64,000 nucleotides of DNA. Source: CAVVGZ01 sp963747965 (GTDB taxonomy: Bacteria > Chloroflexota > Anaerolineae > Anaerolineales > Anaerolineaceae). The notes beneath the pieces were generated by a model. It made no database searches. It was not told the origin of the DNA and worked only from the letters and a program-made list of their open reading frames with translations. The position numbers were made by a program, and so were the translations under genes. Shown in pieces: positions 56,904 through 64,000 of the stretch; position 1 is the first letter of the stretch, and every line of letters begins with the position of its first letter. The stretch spans positions 62,001-126,000 of the forward strand of contig CAVVGZ010000004.1 in NCBI GenBank assembly GCA_963747965.1. The letters are read 5' to 3'.

Positions 56904-57821
56904 TTGAAACATCCAATTTATACTATTAAAGCAGTAACTTCATTGACTGGCTTACCTCCAATAACTGTACGCTCCTGGGAGAGGCGTTATGGCCTGCCAA
57001 CCCCGCAGAGAGGACGGCAAGGCTACCGGATGTATTCAGAATACGATATTCGCATTCTTAAATGGCTCAAGAGCCAGCTAGACTCCGGTATGCCCATTAT
57101 TAAAGCAGTTGAAAATCTGGACAGGCTGCAAAAAAATGGCAGCGATCCAGGATTGGATCCAGAACTTCTACTATTACCGCATCTTCCTACACCAACAGAA
57201 TTACGATTGTTGTTATTAAATGCGTTGCAAGAAATTAATCAAATTGAGGGGGAGAAAATTATGCACCAGGCATTTACACTCCTTCCAATAGAGGAGGTAC
57301 TTGTTGAGATCATCCAGGAAAACCTCATAGAGATAGGGAATGCATGGCACAAAGGCGAGATGCCCATCACAGTTGAACATTTTGCCACCCAATTCTTTAC
57401 CTCACAATTATTGATCATGGCTGGATCAGCTGGAATTCCCGACCAAAAGGGTGCCATTGTGGCAGCCTGCGCACCGGGTGAAACACATCAAGTCGGGTTG
57501 CTTATGATCGTGGTTCTCCTGCGCTGGCGTGGTTGGGATGTGCGTTACCTTGGTCCGGATTTATCGTTGCAGGGTATGGCACGAGCTTTGATTCCTGTAA
57601 ATCCCAGGCTGATTTTATTTTCTGCCACCATGCCGGAACCGGCAAATAAACTGAATGATTTGGTAGATACATTAGAAAATCTTCCCTATCCGAAACCGGA
57701 AATTGTCCTGGGTGGCCGGGCTTTCTCAGAATACCGATTGTCTGAAAAAATCCCTGGGCATTATTTTCAAGGCTCTCCAGGACAAATTGCTGGTATGATT
57801 GAAAACTTACTCAAATCCTGA
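56904..57821 (+). CDS. carH: CarH-like MerR/B12-binding photoreceptor regulator (copy 2)
   Basis: The 305-residue protein has a MerR domain (PPITVRSWERRYG at 18-30), then Trp148-x9-Glu158-His159 and Glu193-x-His195-x2-Gly198, the full set of light-sensing cobalamin contacts. It is a paralogue of copy 1, with the same domain order and length. The start is a TTG with GGAG seven bases upstream. The MFS gene starts 21 bases after its stop, so it probably heads the carotenoid transcript. The two copies could form mixed oligomers or control different promoters. Confidence 0.9.
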   Translation: MKHPIYTIKAVTSLTGLPPITVRSWERRYGLPTPQRGRQGYRMYSEYDIRILKWLKSQLDSGMPIIKAVENLDRLQKNGSDPGLDPELLLLPHLPTPTELRLLLLNALQEINQIEGEKIMHQAFTLLPIEEVLVEIIQENLIEIGNAWHKGEMPITVEHFATQFFTSQLLIMAGSAGIPDQKGAIVAACAPGETHQVGLLMIVVLLRWRGWDVRYLGPDLSLQGMARALIPVNPRLILFSATMPEPANKLNDLVDTLENLPYPKPEIVLGGRAFSEYRLSEKIPGHYFQGSPGQIAGMIENLLKS

Positions 57822-57842
57822 AACGAAAAATTAAACCATACC

Positions 57843-59573
57843 ATGTTAAATAAAAAATTACTCGCTTCTATATTTTTAATCGTATTTATTGATTTGCTTG
57901 GGTTCAGCATTATCCTGCCATTGCTTCCATTCTACGCAAAGAGTTTTGGGGCATCACCAACAATAGTAGGATTTCTGGTGGCATCCTATGCTGCTGCCCA
58001 ATTGATTGGAGCTCCCATCCTCGGCAGATTATCCGACCGTTACGGGAGAAGACCTATCCTGCTCGTATCGATAGCCGGTACCATCGTTGGATTTATTATC
58101 CTTGGATTGGCCAATTCACTGGCTCTTCTTTTTATCGCTCGCATCATTGATGGGCTTACGGGTGGCAACATCAGTGTTGCGCAGGCATATATCAGCGATG
58201 TAACCGATGAGAAAAACCGCGCACGCGGATTGGGATTAATCGGAGCAGCGTTTGGCCTGGGATTTATTCTTGGACCTGTATTGGGGGGGCTCCTCAGTCA
58301 ATACGGTTTTGCTCTTCCGGCATTTGTCGCCGCAGGAATTGCTACAATCAATTGGATCATGGTCGCATTTTGGCTGCCAGAATCGCTGACCGAGGAACGC
58401 CGCAAAGAAATATCGCAAACGAGCAAACCTCCGTTTACCATCCCTGCGTTGATCGAAGTACTCTCCAGGCCTGTTGTCGGCAGGTTATTGCACACCAGAT
58501 TTTTCTTCGGTCTGGCATTTTCGACCTTTCAGACAATTTTCGCTCTGTATGCTCTTTACAGGTTTAACCAGAACTCTCAAAATGTGGGCTTTATCCTTGC
58601 TTATGTTGGATTGCTTGCTGTATTGGTACAGGGCCTGGCAATCGGAAAGCTCACAGCCCGGTTTACAGAGCCTCAACTAATTCTTGCTTCAACAATTTTG
58701 ATGGCGATATCCTTACTTGGCTGGGCATTCGCCCCTACCATCCTTGCATTAATCATCATCCTTGCCCCAATTGCCCTTGCCGGGGGTGTCCTAAATACGG
58801 TTATCAACAGCTCGGTTTCAAAATCTGTCAGTACCGTTGAGGTTGGAGGCATTCTGGGGATTTCTGCCGCCCTGGAAAGCCTGACCAGGGTGATAGCCCC
58901 TGCACTGAGTGGAATATTACTTGAACGATTTGGAACAAGTGCTCCCGGTGTTTTCAGCGCTGCGATCCTGTTCTGGTTATCCGGATATGTTTGGCTACAT
59001 ATTTATAAAAACTCAAATCTAAAAGTGGATTTGCCCATACCGGCAGGAGAATTTAAGAAGAAACCAGATATGAAAACCTATCATACTTCGTACATAATCA
59101 ATGCTCCAATAGGAACTGTTGCAGAGTTCCATCAAGACAGCCGGGCAATTAAAATATTAACACCGCCACCCGTCTGGATTCAAATACACGACGCGCAAGC
59201 CCTTTCAGAAGGATCCAGGTTAGATATGACCATGTGGTTTGGTCCTTTCCCTGTACGCTGGCAGGCAGTACACTCAGAGGTTGATTACAACCAAGGCTTT
59301 ACTGACCAGCAGATAAGCGGACCAATGAAATTCTGGAAGCACACGCATAGCTTTATTCGTTACGATGATAATTCAACCTTGATGAAAGAACATATACAGT
59401 ATGAACACTTTTCTGGAACGAAAGGATTCGTTACCCGTTTCCTTTTTTCTCCACCAGGCTTGAAATGGCTTTTCTATTACCGGAAAATAAAGTTGAACCG
59501 CATCTTCTCACGGAAGCACTTTGACTCCACACCAAGGTCCAATCCCCCATTGGAAAAGATGGGCAATAAATAA
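57843..59573 (+). CDS. MFS transporter joined in frame to an SRPBCC domain
   Basis: Residues 1-390 form a 12-helix major facilitator protein of the TetA-like drug-proton antiporter type, with GRLSDRYGRRP at 61-71. Residues 410-576 begin with a Met (59070) and form an SRPBCC lipid-binding domain (TPPPVWIQI, WFGPFPVRWQAVH, EHIQYEHF), usually a separate gene beside carotenoid genes. The join is open in this sequence. One base less in the AAA at 59061-59063 would end the MFS at an ATGA overlap with the SRPBCC start. The single-gene fusion may therefore be an artefact. The substrate is unknown. Confidence 0.75.
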   Translation: MLNKKLLASIFLIVFIDLLGFSIILPLLPFYAKSFGASPTIVGFLVASYAAAQLIGAPILGRLSDRYGRRPILLVSIAGTIVGFIILGLANSLALLFIARIIDGLTGGNISVAQAYISDVTDEKNRARGLGLIGAAFGLGFILGPVLGGLLSQYGFALPAFVAAGIATINWIMVAFWLPESLTEERRKEISQTSKPPFTIPALIEVLSRPVVGRLLHTRFFFGLAFSTFQTIFALYALYRFNQNSQNVGFILAYVGLLAVLVQGLAIGKLTARFTEPQLILASTILMAISLLGWAFAPTILALIIILAPIALAGGVLNTVINSSVSKSVSTVEVGGILGISAALESLTRVIAPALSGILLERFGTSAPGVFSAAILFWLSGYVWLHIYKNSNLKVDLPIPAGEFKKKPDMKTYHTSYIINAPIGTVAEFHQDSRAIKILTPPPVWIQIHDAQALSEGSRLDMTMWFGPFPVRWQAVHSEVDYNQGFTDQQISGPMKFWKHTHSFIRYDDNSTLMKEHIQYEHFSGTKGFVTRFLFSPPGLKWLFYYRKIKLNRIFSRKHFDSTPRSNPPLEKMGNK

Positions 59574-59583
59574 ATTCTATCCG

Positions 59584-61094
59584 ATGGAAAGTTCACAACC
59601 CAATCGAAGGAAAAATAAGAAAGATCCCCGTGTAGTTATTATTGGGGCTGGTATTGGCGGTTTAACCGCAGCTGCCTTGCTGGTTAAGGCTGGTTATCTG
59701 GTGACGGTTTTAGAAGCCGGTGTTTATCCGGGTGGCAGCGCTGGAACTTTTTTTCATCAAGGGTATCTATTTGATGCCGGTGCCACTTTAGCAGGTGGAT
59801 TTAACCCGGGGGGTCCCCATGCCAGGATTGCAGAAATACTAAACCTGGAATGGCCTGTCCATCCCGTTGATCCAGCCTGGACGGTTCATTTGGCAGGGCG
59901 GAGGATTGTACAGCATACAAGCCACGATCTTTGGCTCGAAGAACGTAATCATCACTTTCCTCAGGCGGAAACTTTCTGGCAAAGACAGCAAGCACTTGCT
60001 AAGACTGCCTGGGAAATTTCCAGTCAGCCTTTTCCCTGGCCTCCATTACGCAGTCGGGATTGGATTACGCTCCTTCGTAGGATTGATTTGCAGTTAATAA
60101 AATCTTCTCCATTTCTATTTAGGAAAGTCGAAGATTTATATCCACCAGTGGTCAGCAAGGAATTTAAGGTATTTGTGGATGCCCAGCTTATGATCTCCGC
60201 CCAGACAACAGCTAATTACGCCAATGCATTTTACGGCAGTGCTGCCCTCGATCTACCCCGTAGAGGGGTAAACTCGGTTTTAAGGGCATCGGTTCCCTTT
60301 CTGAAACACTCCTTGATTGGATCAGGAGGAACGGTGGAGAGATCATTTACCGTCAGGAAGTGAATTCCATCACCGTAATTGACAAAACTGCCAGGAGATT
60401 GACAACAAACAAAGGATTGGATATCGAATTCGATTTACTCATTGCCAATCTCACTCCACACGCCCTGCTTGAGTTATTGAAGGAACAGACTCCGACGTAT
60501 CTCAACAAGATTACTCGAAACAGGATACCAAAATGGGGTACTTACATGGTTTATCTGGGGTTGGAAAATAAATCCCTTCCAGAACTGACAGGTGATCATC
60601 ACCAGGTAATCCGGGATATTAATCAACCGCTGGGTGAGACTAATTCCATTTTTATCTCCCTCTCGGATCGGAATGACTTGAGCCGGGCGCCTGCAGGTAT
60701 GCGTGCAGCCACCATCTCAACCCACACGAACATACAAACCTGGCTGGATCTGGCGAATCATCATAAGGATGACTACCAGCTGTTAAAAGAACTATATTAT
60801 GAACGAGTCCTGGAGACGGCAGAGTTGGCTATCCCGGGAATTCGGAAAGCCATCCGTTTTAATATGGCAGGCACACCTAAAACTTTTGAATTTTTCACCC
60901 GCCGGCCTAACGGTATGGCTGGTGGATTTCCGCAAACTTCCTTATTTGATGTTTTACCCCCTAAGACCGGTTTGAAAAATGTATGGATGGTAGGGGATTC
61001 AATATTCCCGGGACAATCAACTGCTGGTGTCACCCTTGGAGCAATTCGTGTTACTGCAGAGGTACTGGCTGCATCGTCAAAGCAGTATTGGTAG
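59584..61094 (+). CDS. CrtI/CrtD-like FAD-dependent carotenoid oxidoreductase (frameshifted)
   Basis: The 5' part has VVIIGAGIGGLTAA near residues 17-30 and GGSAGTFF, the FAD-binding start of phytoene desaturase-like enzymes. The 3' part ends with the FAD-closing motif GDSIFPGQSTAGV. The frames meet at 60360. Adding one base at the GG pair 60276-60277 restores a conserved GFKGIGSLSETLLDW stretch and makes the gene divisible by three (about 503 residues). The ATG at 59584 is preferred to an upstream TTG. The enzyme may desaturate or isomerise a carotenoid, as CrtD or CrtISO does. The exact reaction is unknown. Confidence 0.8.
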
Positions 61095-61130
61095 ATAATT
61101 AATTTCGGACAATCCCAGGATATATGATAT

Positions 61131-61142
61131 GGAATTAATTCC
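61131..61142. repeat. 12-bp perfect palindrome upstream of crtI
   Basis: GGAATTAATTCC lies in the 188-base gap between the two desaturase-like genes. It could be a regulator site or chance. No clear promoter was identified in that gap. Confidence 0.35.
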
Positions 61143-61282
61143 GGATTTTCTTTCCCCATGACTTATTTCTCAGCTGTTACGTCAGGAACAACAGCCATCA
61201 AGTCATTAAATAAATTTGTGGATTTCAGCAGAAAAATGGATTATAGTTTTAGGAACAATCCACAATCAAATATTGAGAGCAG

Positions 61283-62761
61283 ATGCGAAAGAAAATCATA
61301 GTCATTGGCGCTGGTTTTGGGGGGCTTGCTGCGGCGTGCCGGCTGGCTGCCCGCGGAAATCAGGTAGAGATTTTTGAGAAAAGAGAAAAACCTGGGGGAA
61401 GAGCCTTCGTATATGAGATAAATGGCTTCAAATTTGATGGGGGTCCTGCGGTCATCACCGCCCCTTTTATGTTTGATGAAATTTTTTCATTGGCCGGGAA
61501 AATAAAGGAAGATTATTTTGACCTGGTCCCGCTCAATCCATTCTATCGGATCTTCAATCACGAAAATAAATATTTCGATCTCAATAATGATCTGGAATTC
61601 ATCCTCAGCGAAATCGAAAAATGGAATCCTGAGGACAAAAATAATTATTTGAAATTAATCGCCACGAGCAAGCCATCGGTTGAACAAGAGCTGCTTGATC
61701 ATATGAACAATCCTTACTTAACGATCGGCAGTATGTTAAAAGCGGTTCCGAAACTGATTCGCCAGCATTCCTATCAGAGTGTTTATAAACACGTATCCGG
61801 CTTTATCAAACACGATTTCCTGAGGCAGGTTTTTTCCCTCCATCCATTATTAACCGGCGGAAATCCATTTGCAATCAACAGTATTCATGCCAATAACCAA
61901 ACCCTTGAACGCCAGTGGGGTGTATATTATTCCATGGGGGGTACAGGATCCGTTATTAATGGTTTAGCCAGGCTATTTGAGGAATTGGGGGGAACAATTC
62001 ACTTGAATTCGGAAGTAAAAGAGATCGTAACATCCGGAAGACAGGTTACCGGAATCAGGCTGACCGATGGCCGCTTGGAAAAAACAGATATCGTCATTTC
62101 AAATGCAGATGCGGCCAATACCTATCGCAGCATGATCCCGGAAAAATACAGGAAAAAGAACAAGAATTCACGCTTCAGAAACATGCGTTTCAGCATGTCC
62201 CTGTTCGTTATTTATTTCGGCACAAAAAGGCGTTATAACGAGACCGGTTTATTGCACCATAATATAATTCTGGGAAATCGCTATCAAGAAAATTTAAATG
62301 ATATTTTCAATTTAAAAAAACTTCCGGATGATTTGTTGCTTTACCTTCACATGCCTACAGTGACCGATTCAAGCCTTGCTCCTGCAGGGCACGAGTCGTT
62401 CATTCTGATCTCCCCGGTTCCCCATCTGGAAGCAGATGTGGCGTGGGACCAGACCGCACGTATTTATCGTGACCGGATAATGGAATTTTTGGAAGAAAAT
62501 TACCTTCCGGATTTACGGGCTAATATTGTGGCAGAGCATTTTATCGATCCGCTTCATTTTAAAAACACATTGAACAGTTATAAGGGATCAGCCTACTCTG
62601 TTGAACCCTTAATAACCCAATCTGCATGGTTTCGTCCCCACAACCGTTCAGAAGATTTCAAAAACCTTTTCCTGGTCGGCGCCGGTACCAATCCGGGAGC
62701 TGGAATCCCAGGTGTTTTATCTTCAGCCAGGATAGTGGAAGCATTGATAGAAGGCTCATGA
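61283..62761 (+). CDS. crtI: Phytoene desaturase-family protein
   Basis: The 492-residue protein has IIVIGAGFGGLAAACRLA at 5-22, EKPGGRAF, and the C-terminal FAD motif LVGAGTNPGAGIPGVL with the Gly-Ala/Pro pattern diagnostic of CrtI/CrtN. It should introduce double bonds into a C40 or C30 precursor in the membrane with FAD. GAGAG lies a few bases upstream of the ATG. Its TGA overlaps the ATG of the next small gene (ATGA). The neighbouring squalene/phytoene synthase supplies its substrate. Confidence 0.92.
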   Translation: MRKKIIVIGAGFGGLAAACRLAARGNQVEIFEKREKPGGRAFVYEINGFKFDGGPAVITAPFMFDEIFSLAGKIKEDYFDLVPLNPFYRIFNHENKYFDLNNDLEFILSEIEKWNPEDKNNYLKLIATSKPSVEQELLDHMNNPYLTIGSMLKAVPKLIRQHSYQSVYKHVSGFIKHDFLRQVFSLHPLLTGGNPFAINSIHANNQTLERQWGVYYSMGGTGSVINGLARLFEELGGTIHLNSEVKEIVTSGRQVTGIRLTDGRLEKTDIVISNADAANTYRSMIPEKYRKKNKNSRFRNMRFSMSLFVIYFGTKRRYNETGLLHHNIILGNRYQENLNDIFNLKKLPDDLLLYLHMPTVTDSSLAPAGHESFILISPVPHLEADVAWDQTARIYRDRIMEFLEENYLPDLRANIVAEHFIDPLHFKNTLNSYKGSAYSVEPLITQSAWFRPHNRSEDFKNLFLVGAGTNPGAGIPGVLSSARIVEALIEGS

Positions 62762-63101
62762 TCCCTTCTCCAACGTGGACTCGCAGATTGATGGACCCTG
62801 CCGATTTTTTTCTCCATGCTGGATTAACAGATTATTTGGGAAGGGAATATCCAAATATAATCCAATCATTTAAAACTATGATTCAAACGGATTCAATGCC
62901 ATGTAACAGGATTTTTTTTGACCATTATTTAATTGAATGGGGAAATCAGCCTTTTATGAGCCTGCCTTTTTTTATGGGTGAAGGCTTCAAGTGCTATAAT
63001 GAAGACAATCGCGAATCGCTAAACAGGACTATCAGCGTTTCTCTGCAAATCTTTCGGCTTTGATTGGTTTTTGGGCTATAGAAATGCATCGAAATCCCTG
63101 A
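62758..63101 (+). CDS. Unrecognised small protein between crtI and crtB (frameshifted)
   Basis: A frame translationally coupled to crtI (ATGA) ends at 63063. Adding one A to the AAA at 63021-63023 extends it to 63101 with a helical end (FSANLSALIGFWAIEMHR). That gives about 114 residues and a length divisible by three. It is rich in aromatic residues, has no clear membrane helix, and shows no motif I recognise. Its place between two carotenoid enzymes suggests a helper or accessory role, which is only inference. Confidence 0.55.
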
Positions 63102-63156
63102 ATAAAACAGGATAGGCTTGTTGCATAAATGCAGGCAAGATTGGAAAAATTTCAGG

Positions 63157-64000
63157 ATGGTTAATACCACACAAAACAGGATGGAGATCGGAGAGTCCGG
63201 ACTTGATCATTGGGAGATCCTAAATCTTACCAGCCGGACTTTCTTCTTATCGATCAGACAATTACCTGAAATCATCGGCGAACCAATTTGCCTGGCTTAT
63301 CTCTTATTAAGAATCTCCGATTTCTTTGAAGACAATGCCTATATGCAGCCAGGGGAAAAAATTAAATGGTTGAACAGATGGGACCAGGCACTCAACGGAG
63401 GATCTTTTGCAGAAGATTGGCAAACCTCCTTGCAGCCATTTATTGCCAATGATCCCGAGGCGATGGCGGCTTATTACGCCGAAGAACTGTTTTCACAGTT
63501 CAAGCAGTTACCGATTGACCTTGTAAACAGCATTCTCATTCATGTCCGGGATACCACCCGGGGTATGGCTCGCTGGGTTTTGCGCGGCCCTCAGGTAAAT
63601 GTTGAGGAAGACATGGATGATTACATGTTTGAAGTTGCCGGCAGGGTTGGGTATTTGGTTACTGAGGTATTTGCCAAATATTCAGAAAGCATCCGCAAGA
63701 AAATCGATTTTCTCATGCCCCTGGCCAGGGAAACCGGGCTGGCGCTGCAAACAGTAAATATCCTCAGAGGATTAAGAAAGGATTTTGAACGGGGCTGGAT
63801 CTATATCCCGGACAGCTATTGCCAACAGGTCGGTCTGGTGCGTGAAGAAATGTTCGATCCAGGCAATCAGGATAAAGCCATGCAAATTGTTGAGATGCTG
63901 GCAGATAAATCTGAAAAACATCTCGAATCGGCAATGGAGTTGGTTAAAGCAATCCCCGCCAGCCAGCATAAAATGCGCCTGGCTATCCTCTGGCCGATTT
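63157..64000 (+). CDS. crtB: Squalene/phytoene synthase family (partial, 3' end outside window)
   Basis: The frame is open from ATG 63157 to the right edge (281 codons). It contains SRTFFLSIRQLP at 26-37, the first aspartate motif DFFED at 55-59 and a second motif region NILRGLRKD at 201-209 with GWIYIP after it. The enzyme condenses two prenyl diphosphates head to head, giving phytoene or squalene. In most relatives the second motif reads NILRD-x3-D; here the first Asp is Gly, with Lys-Asp at the end. The C-terminal third is cut off. An ATG at 63181 is an alternative start. Confidence 0.88.
   Translation, partial: MVNTTQNRMEIGESGLDHWEILNLTSRTFFLSIRQLPEIIGEPICLAYLLLRISDFFEDNAYMQPGEKIKWLNRWDQALNGGSFAEDWQTSLQPFIANDPEAMAAYYAEELFSQFKQLPIDLVNSILIHVRDTTRGMARWVLRGPQVNVEEDMDDYMFEVAGRVGYLVTEVFAKYSESIRKKIDFLMPLARETGLALQTVNILRGLRKDFERGWIYIPDSYCQQVGLVREEMFDPGNQDKAMQIVEMLADKSEKHLESAMELVKAIPASQHKMRLAILWPI

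Noticed and set aside
59521..59583. Longer N-terminus of the CrtI-like protein overlapping the MFS gene
   Set aside because: It would start at TTG inside the preceding gene. The ATG at 59584 directly follows that gene's stop and precedes the FAD motif at the usual distance.
1..64000. Insertion sequences, phage genes or CRISPR arrays
   Set aside because: No transposase, integrase, terminal inverted repeats or regularly spaced repeats were seen on either strand.

Overview
The window looks like a draft-quality stretch of a Chloroflexota chromosome, most likely Anaerolineae-like. This is inferred from moderate GC, a tRNA-Glu without encoded CCA, two CarH-like B12 regulators beside carotenoid genes, and a Thr/Pro-rich linker in a membrane protein. 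No marker gene fixes the taxonomy. It contains a very large surface-glycan locus (about 1-50.6 kb), a short housekeeping stretch (50.6-55.6 kb) and a carotenoid cluster (55.8 kb to the right edge).

Glycan locus. Positions 1-32695 are all on the minus strand. The upstream unit (32695 down to 18326) encodes two asparagine-synthase-like proteins, three GT4 glycosyltransferases, a methyltransferase, a WecA/TagO-type lipid-carrier sugar-phosphate transferase and two tandem polytopic GT39-like proteins. A fresh promoter (18239-18267) then drives a winged-helix regulator followed by GDP-fucose synthase, an ABC-2 exporter (Wzm/Wzt type), glycosyltransferases, a PseB-like dehydratase, an RmlD-like reductase, a NeuB-family synthase, an SpsF-type cytidylyltransferase and more glycosyltransferases and membrane proteins. 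Positions 33220-36667 (plus) carry a membrane protein and a methyltransferase-GT2 fusion. Positions 36726-48088 (minus) carry a second nonulosonate set (NeuB, NeuA), a transketolase, several GT-B proteins, a GT2 and a sugar O-methyltransferase. Positions 48397-50607 (plus) carry a second Wzm/Wzt exporter. Together these would make activated sugars, including one or two nonulosonic acids, build lipid-linked chains and export them. Several enzymes needed for complete sugar pathways are not in the window: the aminotransferase, acetyltransferase and hydrolase/epimerase for nonulosonates, and GDP-mannose dehydratase.

Housekeeping stretch. tRNA-Glu(CTC) has its own promoter and terminator. It is followed by an APC-type permease, glutaminyl-tRNA synthetase with a strong terminator, and a divergent RpiB-family isomerase.

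Carotenoid cluster. Two tandem MerR-cobalamin regulators with the light-sensor residues of CarH precede an MFS protein joined in frame to an SRPBCC domain, a CrtI/CrtD-like oxidoreductase, CrtI, an unrecognised protein of about 114 residues, and a squalene/phytoene synthase cut by the window edge. The order suggests light-controlled carotenoid production.

Quality warning. At least twelve genes or gene ends are interrupted by single-base indels, mostly in short homopolymers. Each can be repaired by one base to give a continuous, homologous or natural-looking frame, so sequencing error is more likely than mass gene decay. Such genes are listed once over their full span, with the break position in the evidence.
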